A DNA stretch of 64,000 nucleotides from Combretum micranthum (taxonomy: Eukaryota > Streptophyta > Magnoliopsida > Myrtales > Combretaceae). Both the position numbers and the translations under genes were made by a program. Position 1 is the stretch's first letter, and the number at the start of each line of letters is the position of its first letter. Shown in pieces: positions 37,556 to 52,010 of the stretch. The stretch is from NCBI GenBank assembly GCA_024138025.1, contig JAMXBD010000057.1, positions 558,001 through 622,000 of the forward strand, given 5' to 3'. The notes under the pieces were generated by a model. That model was not told the DNA's origin, did not search any database, and saw only the letters and a program-made list of their open reading frames with translations.

Positions 37556-38758
37556 TCTATAAGATATATTAATGTAATGCATAAAAAAACTAGAAAATAA
37601 TAAGAGACAAAAAAAAAAAAAAACGAAAAAAAAGAAAAAAAAATAATAAAAAATATATGTATGTATAGATAGTTGAGATGCATGCTCCAGTTTTATTAGT
37701 ATTAATATGTAATATCATATTTAGGTTAAAAAAAGTTTTAGTATATAAATGCAATCAGTAAATAAATTAGATTTAAAGACAAAAAAAATATGTTTGTGTG
37801 AGAGTATGATTATATCTGTGTGACATATTCCTAATAATGATGTAAATAAATAAAATTTTAGAGTATAATTTTCAATAAAAAATAAATTATAAAAAAATAG
37901 CTTTTTTAGTTTTATTTATTATTAATATCATTTGTTATTAGTATTGTTATTGTCATATTATGTATTATAATTATAAATCGCGATTGTTTAGTTGATGGAT
38001 TAGTTGTTAGAATTCGCAAAATGTTTGGTGTGATATCTTGAGCATGTTTTAGTTACCCTATAATTTTTTTTATTTATATAAAAACAAAAAAAAATGAGAA
38101 AAATTCACAAAACAAAATTATATATATTTAGCATAATATCATAAGAAAAAAAAATGTTTTCCTAGCTTTATATAATTATATCATCTAGTTATTTTCTAAA
38201 TTAACAAAAACAATAAACAGGTTTTTTCCAAAATTAGTATCTTTTAGGAATTTTCAAAAATAAAAACACAAAAATTAGATCTCTTTAGGAATTTCAAAAT
38301 AAAAATTGATTAAATACTTAAACTCGGTGGGTTTTCAAAATTAAAAAATACAAACAAATTAAAAATTTTATAAAATCAAAACGAACTACGAGGACCTGAT
38401 TCCGGCTAGCGGATACGTAGGCACCTGCGGGGCGGTCACAAAAATAAAAAACTTTTAGGATCCTTTTTAAAGCAAAAAAAAAAATATATATATATATATG
38501 TATATATTTTGTAAACATGTAAATTCCTCTTTATAAATAAACAAAAAAAATTGAAAAATTAAAAAAATCCAAAATTATCTTTTTGGCCCATATAATTCTA
38601 GATTTCTAAAGCTCATTTAAAGCCTAAATAACTGTTTAGGTTTTAAAATAGCAGCCCCCGAACTCATCAATTTCTGGTTTTTCACGCATACCAGTGGTCG
38701 AGCTAGAAACCAAACCACCCATTTGGTTTCTAGTTCACCTTTTTCCGGCTTTAGCCGG

Positions 38759-41001
38759 TGGCGACTCCAATCAAAATATTTTTCAAAAAACTGGGCTTTT
38801 TACGAAAACCCTACTGGTTTCTTGTCGAGTGGTCTGTATCAAATGGACCGGGTTTGATATGGATCGGGACCTTAAGGAGACAAGGAGCAAAATTCGGGCT
38901 CGACACAAGGTATACAGAAAACACCATTATTAACAAAAGAATTTCAAGAATTAATCTAAGCACAGACACAGAGAATTACAACAAACTATAGCTATGCAAA
39001 TATGTTACAACATATGAAAAAACATAGCTGTACAAATTATTACATCTACTTGTGCATGTTTACAAATGTATACAAGGTTAATTACAAAAACAAAACAAAA
39101 ACTATTTATAGAGCAACTATATACAAATATTCATATATTTACAAAAGGGTACACTACAAGGTCAGTACTATTCACAAAAGAGATATTTATGGAGAAATAA
39201 ACAAAACATGACTAAAACAAAATATTTACAAAAGGGTAAAACTATATACAAAACAAATATTTACAATTATTCATAAATAAAAATAAAAACAAAAACTATT
39301 TATACTTTTCGCAATGTTAGTGACTAGATCAATTGATTTAAAGTTTTCAAGTATTGTTTCATTGAGCATCAAATATAAATGTCGATTCCCCAACAACGAC
39401 GTAAAAAAACTTTTTTGGTTCGGTCCAGTGGACACAAGTTGATTTCAAAAATTTTATAAAAAATGATAATATGTTATGTTCAACATCGGTTACATAACTG
39501 CCATTTAGGCAAATGCACATACTGAAGTAGCATAGAAAATATTTGATTGTATTCCTTAAGGATCATTAGCATCTACCGTACTCACTTCTCCTCTATTATT
39601 AAACCAAAGAAAAACTCAACAAAACATGATATAAAGAAAAAATTACAAACTAAGTTAAGGTTAATTATATTTATATAGACGTTTTTTAGGGCAAACTTTA
39701 TAAGGTAGGTTTGTTAATACAATATTAAACTTAGGAAGCCTTTATCATGTGATTTCTTAACAAACTCAACAATTTATTTGTCAAATATACTTATACAGTT
39801 GGATTCACTAAGGTAAGTTAATGGCTTTCTTGATTATCAAGAATTTTAGATCTAGATAAGAGCATCAGAATCTCTTTACAAGCTATTAGCAACTTAAACC
39901 AACATAAAGATTAAGAATCATTCGATTAAAACCCATTTTGATCAATTTAAATTCAAGTGACCAAAAGTTTCACTACCCCTATCTTTAGGTGGTTATAAGC
40001 AACTCCATTAGTAGCCTAAATTTATTCAAAATAATTATTTCTCAATCTATTTAGTCGAAATCGATATAAATCTACATGGTGTATACACGTAAACCCACAA
40101 ATTAATGTTCAAGCTACTATCTACAAGTACCAAAACAATATTCAATTGAAAAACACGTTGAAATCATATGAATCAGGTCTTGGATTACAAACCTCAAGAC
40201 AAAACGATTAATTCTTCTTGGATATAAACATTAAACACAAATTCAGGATAGAACAATTTAGAAAAAAAAACAAATATCTTCTATTAAGCACAAAGTTTTA
40301 TAGAAATAAATGTCAAATTAATTCAGATTTACCTAGAAAATTCGAATTCCTAGTAAAAGAGCACTTCCTCTCACTAGCAATTCTCTCTCTACCATTCACA
40401 CCTATTCTATATAAGAAATTTGTTATATCTGGTACAATACTGTTACAACATCGGTGCATGTTTATTTATATGCCTCAGGCATCAAAATCATGATAATTTT
40501 ATTCGTTGACATGACAGATTTTTTTTAACAAACTTTGTAAGGAAGTGATGCGCACATGATAGGGTGACTTTTTGTGGGTAGAATCGTAGCCTCAAATATT
40601 GGTTGCGGTAGAAGCTGTGTCCATATGATTTGAAGTGTGTATCTCAGCTTGTATAGTGGTCAAGAAGTGCGAGTGTGACTTAGGGCATTGTCTAGAGTTT
40701 TGCCTTACATTCTTGCTTTCAATTTTATTCCTTGGAGGTGTTATTGAATTTTGTCTTAAAAAACCTTTACGTTTTGCTTCGATTCTTACTCAAATCACTT
40801 TGTTCCTTCTTTTAATGATCTTAGGAGCTTAAAAACAATAATTAAACAATAATATCACAAATTTATAGGAATTTATTTCATAAACGATCAAATCATGTAT
40901 GAATACCTATGAAACTGAATAAAGTATACATGATTTATCAATAAGCTATGGTTACACTTTAGCTTTCGCATGGAATGGTCCATAGAATGTAGGAACAAGT
41001 T
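38759..41001 (+). other. Primer site and non-coding leader of the Tat/Ogre-like element, then unassigned DNA
   Basis: TGGCGACTCC (38759-38768) is followed by about 150 bp that align with 49284-49455. From 38930 the sequence is AT-rich with ACAAA/TTACAAA repeats and no gag or pol. Segments around 39500-40900 resemble the poorly defined dispersed repeat also seen near 30000 and 45300. The 91- and 65-codon frames at 40218-40493 and 40635-40832 are unsupported. Confidence 0.45.
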
Positions 41002-44000
41002 TGTGATTCCTATAAACCCCTAAATTTTAAGGTAATTTCGAGTTAAAACCCTAAATCAGAAAGTTAACTGGAAGCCCTAAGTTAACAAATTCCTAAGAAA
41101 CTCTAGCAGTTTAGATCCGGTAAATCCATGTTCCTAAGTTAAGAACTTGAAATATGAATGAAGAGTATAGATTGGTTCGTAATAATATTAAGGTGCTTAA
41201 GAATATCAGATTAGTGAATTTTTGACCTATTTCGAACCCGATCGAATACAGACTTTGAAAGCATGTCCGGGGCTCGAGATATTAAAAATATGATATTAGT
41301 ACCGTTAGATTCGTAAATTCGTAAGATTTTCAAATATATCAGTTCTATAATTTTCGGATTATAAAAGTTATAGTTACAGCCTTTTATCGCATTTTTATTA
41401 CCTCCGGTACTTTAATTGTCTAATCTACTTTTTGATTTCTTTCACACTATTCACAAGTACAACCACCCATACCATATTCTTACATCTTATAACCTATTCT
41501 TACAATATTTCATCATTTTCCTTACAATTTACTTTTCCAATACAACTTTTACTACTTAAATTACTTATTTAATTTTGAAACTTACACAACACACATCTCT
41601 CTCTCTCTCTTGATGGAGCCGGCCCTCTCCCTCTATCCTCTCTCTATTTGTTTTATTTATTCATTTTATTTAATAACAAATCCTAATACACTTTTCTATA
41701 AATACCCCTATATGTCTTCACCATTTCACTTTCCTTCCCTCTTCATTTTCACTTTTAGAAAAATTTGCAAAACCCTCTCTTCCTCTACTCCTTTGTTGTG
41801 ATACACACCACACACATATACTCTCACTTTATCCTTCAAATAAATATAGCTCACCTATCTAATAGGTAATAGATCTATACTTTACTATCTTAAAAACATG
41901 CAATGGTAAGATCATTCATGTATGATTCCACTAAAAAATCCCTATGAGCTTTAAGCTAAGGATGTGGAAACACTTGAATATGAGATCCTTGCATCACAAT
42001 GTTATAGATCTTGTTATTTAAGTTATTTTGCTATTACTTTGTTTTATTGTTAAGTTATGTTGTTATTATTGATGTTTTGTGCATGTATTCATCATCTAAC
42101 CATATCCACATAATGATCATAGTGTTCATGCATTTATGACTAGTATAATAAACTAGATCTAGTTGTTTTGAGTTCATAAATACCTTAGGTTTTTGTTTTA
42201 TGCACATAAATAACTTGTAATAGCATGATAATAGTGGGAAAATGTTAGAAAGCTTAAGATCTATTTTAGTTTCAACAAAAATGGATTTTTGAAATTCGAT
42301 AAAAAAGGAACCTTATTTAGAAAAGCTATTTTTCAACTTCAAAATGAGTATTTAGCATTAAAAATGAAAGGCTTAGGAAATATGTATCATAAATGAGTGA
42401 TATTGATGAGTAAACTTAGATCTACTAAAGAATGTTTTCAAAACAAGGAAAAGTTACAAAGGTTATGTTTCAATCACAATAACCAACTTGAAATTTGTAA
42501 TAAGGAAAGCTTGAGGTGTAAACACCTATTTTTCAACCCCTAAACAAGATTTTTATTAAAGAAATGGAAGCCTAAGGAGTGGGTTTGATTAGGAGATAGT
42601 TTTTGAAAGATTAAATGAGTTCTATAAAAGAAACAATCTCCAAGGGAGATTTCAAAATTCGGATTTGAAAATGACCACTATTTAAACACCTATTTCTAAA
42701 TGCTAAAGTGATGACTTTTTGGAAAATAGAAATCCTAGGAGATACATATAATAAAGACCAAATTTTGACAAGGATAAATGAAATTTATTAATGTATAATC
42801 CTAAACAAGGAAATGATTCAAAGTATAGATTAAATAATATTTTTATTCATTAAAATCTTGCAAAATTCGTAATTAGGTAGACTACCTATGAAAACATCTA
42901 TTTTCCAACTCCAAAATGAAGAATTTTATTAAAATAATCAAGGTGTTAAGCATATAGTTCATCAAGATTGAGTTGTGATAAAAGCAAGTGAGATTTTGCA
43001 AGAAATAGAACTAGTTTTCTCAAGTCTATAATTTCAAAAGTTTTGTAAAGCAAAAGTTTTCTAAAAGAATTCTTGATATCATATCATTGAGGGTATACAA
43101 TAGATAGTTCATCTCATAACATTCATGATAATAGCTTATAGATATTGCATGTACACATATGCACTTAGTAGAAACAAAGATAGGAAAATAGGGGATTACA
43201 CATTCCATAGAGCATTGTCTAAGTACATGAAGAGATAGATTGATCAACCTACATGAATCATTCATAATATTGAGTTATATACGTATATAAAAGAGTCTTA
43301 CAAGATATAACGATAGCTAAGTATCTATCAAAGCTTTGGAATGATACTTGAATTGAATTTAGAAATTAAATTGTGGGATGGGAATTTCGTATAGCATTCT
43401 GTACCTACTGTTCATGGACCTAATGACCTTTTTTGGTGAAAATAACTTTAGAAATAGATGGCTCTCGTCGAATAGGTATAAATCCGTATATAATATGCGA
43501 AATTGAGTTAAAATGATTAAGTTATGGCCATTTTAAGTTGGAATTTCCTCTTAGCGAATTTTGACGAACTTGTTATAGTAAAATTTATAGATTCACTCAA
43601 ACTTTGTAGAAATACTCATTAAAGTTATTTCTTTTGATTAGGAGACTTGGGAGACAAAATAGACCTTCGAGGACTATTACGATTAAGTGGATTTTCGCGC
43701 CATGGCAAAGTGAGTTCACTACTTTAAATTATATGCTTATAATTGTGATTGTAATGATAACGGCATTAGAATTAGGACAAGATAAAATTGGAATGCGTAT
43801 GTGAATTATATTTGAGTGAATCGATTACAAGAATATCGAAATGGAATGGTTATAAATATTTGTATGATTTAGTATAGAACTGAAGTATCTGCAATATCTA
43901 TGATCGCCCATAAATTGTTAATTAATATGCCATGATCTTATAATCAAACTGATCATGCATACCATATGTCGAGTCGCATTGCATTTGTTATTATACCTTT

Positions 44001-44807
44001 GTGGGAATAATGCATAATAGCTGGGCAACGAGGGGCCTGTAAACTCGAATGTTGGCATAATGGTCGAAATTAAAATGGTAGTGGTGTAGGCACTTGTATC
44101 AACTACAAAATTATGAGTGGGTGGGCACCTGGATCAACCACAATGTAAATGAGAAAAATTAGAATTTATGGTTGTATGGGCCTGAAACACCTAACCCGAA
44201 TGGAGGGTGTAAATCCATTCAACATAGGATTCCCAAAAAGTCTTATGTATTGTATGCTCACGTGCTTGTGCTTTTCATATGATTGATAATATAACTTATT
44301 TGCCCTATTGTATGTGAAGTATTTAATTTGAAGTGGAACTCACTAAGCTTGTACCTTTATACCCCTATAGTTTCCTGTTGCAGTTTAAGTATTTATGGCT
44401 ATCTCCGAGAGGCCACTTTCCGCTGGTATATCTTTTGGAAGTTAAGGAGCTTTTGAAGAAGTCGAGACCTAGATGTTAGGCATAGACTTATAGTTAAATC
44501 TCTTTAATCTTATATATGATATGTTGTTGTAAGAGACTTTTGCGAACCTAAGGACTCTTAATATTTTTATGGGGTATACCCCTTAATCTTTGTAATAGAC
44601 AATCTTGATTATAACTATTATGATTTATATTCTTATCACTATGTATGTCTCCTTAAGCTATCTCTATTCAAAGTACGGTTCCCCATATGTTGAACGTGAG
44701 CCTTATACTCGATGTCTAAACTCATTGAGTGACTAAGGTTGTTATACTTGAGTTTAATATCGAATGTGGCGAACTGTCTCGTTTAGGATACCCTTTGGGG
44801 CATGACA
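41002..44807 (+). mobile_element. Probable chromovirus-like gypsy LTR (solo or truncated)
   Basis: The start TGTGATTCC and the end GGGGCATGACA give inverted ends TGTSATKCC. A TATA box (TCTATAAATACCCC, 41695-41708) lies in a suitable place and is preceded and followed by CT-rich tracts. Near the end the phrase GGCGAACTGTCTCGTTTAGG..GGGGCATGACA resembles the 3' LTR tail of plant Tekay/Del-type elements. No matching target duplication (AAGTT versus ATTCC) and no primer site follow, so limits are provisional. Confidence 0.45.
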
Positions 44808-46580
44808 ATTCCTCCTTCCGAGAATTGTTGTATGTGTTTATGTTGTACTTTAAGGAGGACAAAGTCACTTTCTTGAAATTATACATATCTATGCTCGATG
44901 TTGTAATTATTTTTCATGGATGTTTAAGCTTGTAACAGTCATGATAACTCATACTTACTCTATTCAAATCGTGTGGTATTGTGCTCATTTTACTTGAATA
45001 TTTAGTGAAATCCCCATAAATTGGACTATTGTTGCTTAATTTGTTGTTTTAATTTCCTTTGAGCTTAAAAGAAAGGTATAAAGTGATTTAATCAAGAAAT
45101 GGAGCAAAAACAACAAGAACATGTGATTCTGACACTAATCACTCTTGTAAATGCAAGCCACGGTTCACATTAAAGGCATCCAACCACACCTATGATTGAT
45201 GTTTGACCAATCACAATACGTCAGATTAAACTTAAAACCCTATTCTTACTCAGTAACTAATCTCTAGGTAAGTGTACCTATCATTTTGTAGTACTGGCGT
45301 AAGAACATGGGTCGTTCCAACCAAACCTGTAATTACTAATAGTTACGCTATTCCTATTATCTAGCGAGTATGAGCCAATTAATAACAATATATCTACATA
45401 ATTAATTAACTATTCCTAGTAAATGAGTGTTATGCATCTAAAAGTGTCAATTATAAGACATACCTTTAATCTTGATTCACCACTAACCCTATAATCAATT
45501 CCTTATAAAACATCATTAATGTTCATTTAACTTCTTGAAGAACTCTATATTTAATTGATATTTCTTTCAAGAATATTAATTACTAACCTTGCATGATTAA
45601 TGGAAATGTCTTTCATCATTAATTGCACATAGAATTGCATTATAGTTCAAAATTCCCAACAAAGATTAAAACTTTATGCAGAAAGTTTATGTAGTCTATG
45701 CCTAGATCTACAATCAAACACTTTATTCATGTTAGATCTATCTTATCAATTGATCTTTCGACCTAATTAAGAAGAATTAGATAATGATATAATATTGTGC
45801 ACATATTAAATAAAAGAACAATCAAAGCACATGAATAGATTCAATAGAGCCTAAACCTCCATTGATGAAACAATTGAGTTACTACCTAAAGATCTATTTT
45901 CCCATAGATAAATACTTACAATGATAGAATAAAGAAAAATAGATAAAAGTCATGATTAACCCTTTAAAATGAGTCTTATGATCTTCAATGAAATCTCACA
46001 TTTCTCCACCCAAAAACACATATTTTTCTCTCTAGGTTTCATAGGAATAAAAGATGTGTTCTCAAACGACAAGTCAAGGTGGCTATTTATAGGAAATGGC
46101 AAAACATCTTCTACATGGCCATCCTACACGGCCATGTTTGAGGCCCTATAAAATTGAAACCGATGAAATAACATAGAAATAGGTGTTATACGATCCATGT
46201 AGGGTGCCCATGGGGGGTTCCCAAACAATTTTGATCACTTTTTAGCTTTTACACATGCATGATGCACAGCTTGTGTAGCTCCTTATGCATTTTAAAATCG
46301 CTTGCTAGTCGTATTTTGCTTCCTACACTAGTATTTTGCATAACTTGTACAGACAGGTCATGTGTGTTATAAATTTTTACTTTGCCCTATTCTTCATCAA
46401 AATCTCCTATAACTCATCAAAATGCCTTCATTAAGTTCTCTATCTTCTTTTGTTATTTAATTAATATTTTAACCAATTATGTTTCCTTTTTTTTCAATAA
46501 ATTATATAAAATCCATGTAATATCACATCAATTCAATATAAATAATATGAATCTTTTGACACTTATCAGCTACTAAAGAC
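44808..46580. other. Unassigned repeat-like stretch
   Basis: No gene is seen. Phrases such as GGTAAGTGTACCTATCATTTTG near 45270 resemble plant dispersed repeats. The 60-codon frame at 45969-46151 has no recognisable match. Confidence 0.4.
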
Positions 46581-49471
46581 TAAGAACAATAACACCAAGT
46601 CGAACTAACCACCAAGCTCAGCCATCTCAGACCAATCGAGAAGTAGAAAGAGAGAAAGAGATGACCTTTCTCCTTATCGAACCCATTCTTAACCATCGAA
46701 TTTGCTAAATCAACCTGCATACCCGCACCAATTCTAAGTTCGACCCAAGCCCCATATCCATTCTTTTTATGCTTTTTATTTATTTATTTATTATTTTAGG
46801 TAAATTACACTAGAAGATATAAACGTTTAGAGATAAGTTCATTTAAAATATCAACGTTTCAAGTGATTAAAAAAATGTATCAACATTTTATAAAGTAAAT
46901 CAAATGAGGTACCAATATTTTGTAAAGTTCATTTAAAAAATTAACTTTTCAATTAGTTTCTTAAATTTTCATCAATGGTCAGTTTTTAATATCTTATTTA
47001 ACTTATTTTGCAAAACGTTAATACATTTTTTTAACCATTTGAAATATTGATACCTTAAATGAATTTATTTCCAAACGTTAATCATTTTTTAACCATTTAA
47101 GATGTTGATTTCTTAAATGAACTTACCCGTAAACGATGATACCTTCTAACTTTTTGTTTTGTTTTGTTAGTTAATTGCTTATTTATTTATTATGCATGAT
47201 TGTTTAATTGTTTTAATCGTGATATTATGTGAATCATGTACATGTAACATACAAAAAGAGGGATGTGTGTGTATATATAAGTTGCATATTGTTATATAAT
47301 ATCGTATGTCTATGATTTCATGTGGACCGAATTATAAATATATATTTAAAAATAAATATATAATAGTCCATGTCTATTCACGAATGTATTATATATTTAT
47401 TTCATGTTATATTTTTCAATTTACTACTTTGTATGCCATGCCTATTATCATTATACTAACTATATTATATCTATTAAGTTCATCAAAATACATGAATATT
47501 AAACTTGTTAGGATTATTAGTATACGAATAAAGACATTAGGTTATAAATTTATAAAAAATAAAAAAATTTCGGATGTAAACTTGTAAATGAAATTTGGGA
47601 ATTTTAGGATATAAATTTAGGACCACTAGTTCCTAATTTTCTATAATCTTAATTTTGTACGCCGATATGCCTGATATGTTTGGATTTTTTTATCGATTTA
47701 GGTGAATATCGAATTTAGGTATATTGAGTACATTAAACTTATTAAAATCTATAAATAAGTTTTTAGGATATAGATCCCCATGGTATGAAAAAGGTATAAA
47801 ATTAGACTTATTGATTTAGGTATAACCTTAATTGTAAATTTACCATATGACATTTGTTAGATTAGGCCATATACATCATATCTTGAATAAATAACATAAA
47901 TCCAATATGCTAACTTCATTAAAATAGGTAGATAAAATTTTATGATATGTAATTGTAAACATAGAAATTAGAAAGTTTATGATATAATACTGTCTAAGAA
48001 ATTTTATATTTAGCTTTTAGTCGACATGATATCATTTTCGGTATTAAGATTGCTTTTGAAATAATCGCTCTTTTGGGTATATTTTCAATATTGTTTTGAT
48101 ATTTATGTTATCTCTTTTTTTTTTTTTTGGTAATATGCAAAATATCAAGTTTATTATATTCATTGATATGATTCGTATACAACATGCTGCAATCTATTAT
48201 ATGACGTTTTGCTCATGTGTGAACATTTTGGTACACGAATATCATATATAGTTTGTTAATATATATCAATAGCACAATTTTAAATTCACGAGTAATTCCC
48301 AAAGACAAAAATTCTCCACGTATATATTGATATGAACATCGACACTTCAAATGATAACTTCCTATAGAAATTAATGGATTTGAATTTGTTAATAAAATTG
48401 CTTGTTTATGAAATGTGATTAACTTTTTAGGCTTCCCGTAAATATTTACTTATCTAAAAACTAAAGACTGAAAAAAATAATAAAATGAACAAAAGAACCT
48501 TAATTTTTTTTTTTCGTGAACGGGATATACAAGTAAATAAATCTTCTCACTATCTATATAAGTATAACATATAGTTATTTTCTAAATTACTAAAAAATAA
48601 ATAAATGGAGATTTTCTAAATTTAGGATCTTTTTATATGTTTTTAAAAACCTAGAATATAAACTTTAGACATTTTTTTAGAACTTTTTTTTAACCAAAAA
48701 AAGGAAACTTAAACGGGAGAGATAACTTAAAATTTGAAGCTTTTCTAAAACTAAAATGAACAAATGCACTTAAGGTTTTATAAAATCAAAACAAATTATG
48801 AGGACTTAATTATAGTAAGTACGAGACACTCACAACAATAAAAAATTTTAGATATTTAAATAAAAATTAAAATCCTTCTTTAGGTGTTTTTATCAAAATA
48901 AATATAGTTTTAAGTTTTTTTTCATAAAAAAATCATAAAGGCAACTTTTTAGGACTTTCTTTGTAGAAAATATAAAAATGTTTCCATTTAGAACCTTTTT
49001 TTACATAAAACCTAAAAATAAGAATTTTCCTAGACTTTTTAATAAAAGTAAAAATAAAAGTGATAAAAATAGAGATAACTAAAATTAATCTTTTTACTTT
49101 ATTTTTAGACCTATATAGTTCAAGATTTCCAAAGCCCATAAAAGTCTAGACACCTTTTTAGAGTTTTAAAATAGTAACCCTAAACTTATCAATTTTTTGT
49201 TTTTCATGTAGATCAATGATCGAACTGGAAATCAAACCACCATTTGATTTCTAATTCACCATTTATTTTCCGACTTCAGTCGATGGTGACTCTAGTCAAA
49301 TTTGATTTTTTCAAAACTGGGCTTTCATAAGAACCTTTTTGGCTTTTTGTCGAATGTTTTGTATTAAATGGGTCAAGTTTAATATGATTCAGAACCTTTA
49401 GGAGGATAGGAGCTAAGGGCGATACGAGCTAGATTCAGGTTCGATAATGATACATCTTTCTTATAGCATTT
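46581..49471 (+). mobile_element. Second, more decayed Tat/Ogre-like LTR and leader
   Basis: 48560-49280 aligns with 38190-38755: TAGTTATTTTCTAAATTA, TTATAAAATCAAAAC.AA.TA(T/C)GAGGAC, AACCACCATTTG.TTTCTA.TTCACC. The primer site is decayed to TGGTGACTCT (49284-49293). Alignment continues to about 49455. The upstream part is interrupted by a MITE at 46799-47155. Since both LTRs are followed by a primer-site leader, they are 5' ends of two elements and not the two LTRs of one. Confidence 0.5.
46799..47155. mobile_element. MITE with GGTAAATTACA ends
   Basis: GGTAAATTACACTAGAAGAT at the left matches 27319. The arms AACGTTTAGAGATAAGTTCATTT and, reversed, CGTTTACGGGTAAGTTCATTT mirror each other. 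The right terminus is less well conserved than the left. Confidence 0.58.
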
Positions 49472-50498
49472 TGATATGGATTAGAGAATCTGCATGTTTT
49501 TGCAACCTAAGGATTTGTAATATGATTTTAAGGTTTTTATGAATTATGAAAAATTTAAAATAAAAGATATGAATGATCAATCTTTGAAATTGACACACCA
49601 AAGAAAGAATTGAACTAGTTGTTCCAATCAATTGATATTATACACAATTAAAAGAAACAACAAAGAACGATCTTGAGAAGAAAACTTAATACTACTCAAT
49701 AACCAATTGGTCACAAAGAACACCATAATGTCAAAGATGGTGAAAACTTTCTCTAATGTAACCTAATAACTCTTATATACTCCCACAAGTCGGGCAAATG
49801 CAAATATGGAAAATAAAAAGTCAAACAAATAAAATAAGAAACAAACATAATTTAAACAACAAAAATAGAGTGTGAAATCAAGCTAATGATCATGATCGTG
49901 ACTTAGGCCATGATCTCTACGGTTACAAAAGCAACATTCAAACAATACTCATTATGGGCATTTCAATTTCAATTTTGGGCATGATCTCGGGTAGGACAAT
50001 GGCTGTGATCTTCTCAACTCTAAATTAAGCTACGTTGACAACAAGATCATTAGCATAATTATGGTCTTAACATCAACTATGGACAGGGTCATGACCATGA
50101 TGGAGGGCTTTATTCACTTGTTTCTCAATATTCTTCGATGATGACATGCTTACATACTTGGTCATGATCGTTGCGAAGGGGATGATCGCCATCATGAGCT
50201 GGATCACAACAATGATGTGGGACATTATTTTTATTATCACTTGATTTTCTTGATCTACTTCCATCACTACCTTTGTTACGGGTGGGATATACAACTTTGA
50301 TAAAGTTCCCTTTAAGTCGAGTAATTTCTCCACACTTAACATATTATACCATGCCCATCACTAAATTACATCATATATCTGCTAAAATACTCTAACCCGT
50401 CTTCATTCAGTTTATCCATAAGGATCTGATGAGCTAAGTTCATCAAGTTTGTAGCTCTAGCACGAGTTATTAATCCAAATGAACTATAATTCCTATCA

Positions 50499-52010
50499 TC
50501 TCCCCGGGCTCATGAAGATTTTCCATCAAATCTTGATCAAACTCATATTGAATAAGAGAATCATTCTCTATGCTTAAATTAAATCCCATGTGTAACAAGC
50601 ACTTCATTTGCTCACTGGTAAGTTTTTTCTCAACTGCTCCTAGTGTCAACAACAATGATTCTTTCTTAGGAGCATTTAACTTCATATGTGTTTGTCTCAT
50701 AACTTTAGGACTTATAGGAAACAATTTAACCCTCTTGCCATCGAATAACATAGAATAATTATTGTTCCTACCGTTGTGATTCACATTCTGATCAAACAAC
50801 CAAGGACACCTCAATAAAATATGAGATGCATTCATAGACATAATTATACAAAGAACCTTATTTGTATAGTGATTAGGCAAAGAGATAGGAGCTAATACCT
50901 ATCTAGTAACATGACTAGATCCTTTATCATTGAGCAAATGTAACCAATATGGTTTGTAGATGAGTTATGGTCGGAAGTTGTAACTTCTCTACAAGTATTG
51001 TTATAACAATATTAGTGCAACTACTCGAATCAATGATGGCTACACAAACAATCCCATTCATCAAGAACTTAATATAGAATATATTTTTCTGTTGTTTGTG
51101 ATCCATCATTGATGTCACACTCAAACTCTTCCTCACTACATCATTCAAAGGTATAACAACCCCTTACTACCTATTCAGCTAGTACCTCCTCCTCATTTCG
51201 TTATCAAAATTAGAAATAGCTACTTATTTTCCTTTCACCATCACTCTCTAAACGACCTCCTCCAATACACACCACATGTTAATTTGGACATTGGACAACC
51301 ATGTGTTCATAACCTAAACATTTAAAATATTTAATATCTCTAATCCTCTTTCTAGTACTACTAAAATCATACGATTTAGAAATCAATCTTTCCTTTTCAT
51401 CACTAGGTTTCCCATGACTATACTTGTGTTTATTATCATCTTTATGATTATCGGTACTCTCCTTTTTATCATCAAACCAACGAGATTTCCTATTGTTTTT
51501 TTATTCAAAAGAGTTCTTAAAGATTTATAATATTTGTGTTACCTTTCAACCTTTCCCTCCATTAACATCACTTCCTCCAAAGTATCAATCATTTGAAGCT
51601 CAACAACATCAACAATTTCAGACTTCAATCTAGTGATAAATCTAACAATAGATTGATCTGGAGTTTTCCATAATGTGACTACACATAGTAATGATCTCAA
51701 ACTCTTGAATATATTCAGCTACACTCTTACTCCTTTATTGCAAAGTGTGCAATCTCATCAACAATTCTTGGCTATAGTAATTGGGAATAAATTGTCTTTG
51801 CAACAGCTTTCGCATCTAGCCTAAGTAGTAACACCATGCTCTCCATTCCTCCTCCTACTAGCTAATACATTCTTTCACCAACATAATGCACAATCTTTAA
51901 ATTCAATAGCAACAAGCTTAACCTACCGCACATCATCACAATCATGATTATCAAAGAGCTTCTCGATTTAATCCTCCTAATCATAATATTTATTCGCTCC
52001 ACTAGTGCTA
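50499..52010 (-). pseudogene. gag-protease relic joined to the polyprotein C-terminus
   Basis: Read on the minus strand. A gag domain (51950-51560) shows KLVAIEFKDCAL and, after breaks, RFITRLKSEIVDVVELQMID and TLEEV. A zinc knuckle (about 51330-51285) reads YFKCLGYEHMVVQCPN, with the first Cys replaced by Tyr. The protease (51148-50927) has FYIKFLMNGIVCVAIIDSSS and CTNIVITILVEKLQLPT, a retroviral-type aspartic protease region. The following frame (50880-50470) has SHILLRCPWLFDQNVNHNGR and NNYSMLFDGKRVKLFPISPK and then DLMENLHEPGE, which is like the extreme C-terminus of plant gypsy polyproteins. RT, RNase H and integrase are therefore missing by deletion. Many stops and frameshifts show it is inactive. 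Confidence 0.82.

Larger units (their letters stand above)
36448..38758 (+). mobile_element. Long Tat/Ogre-like gypsy LTR
   Basis: The start TGTCGACACCCCATTTTTGC is the characteristic head of Tat/Ogre-type LTRs. A TATA box (CCTATAAAATG) is near 37172, followed by a CT-rich leader. The phrase GGATACGTAGGCACCTGCGG (38410-38429) is another hallmark of this group. The LTR-like sequence runs up to TGGCGACTCC (38759-38768), the usual primer-binding site of these elements. The exact 3' limit is uncertain because no clear CA precedes the primer site. A diverged partner lies at about 46.6-49.3 kb. Confidence 0.65.

Noticed and set aside
37350..37582. Valine- and threonine-repeat proteins on opposite strands
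   Set aside because: They are by-products of a GTY trinucleotide repeat lying in an LTR leader.
41002..44807. Solo LTR with proven target duplication
   Set aside because: The candidate flanks AAGTT and ATTCC do not match, so only a provisional LTR call is made.
50570..50758. Plus-strand 62-codon frame
   Set aside because: It is the opposite strand of the gypsy polyprotein relic.
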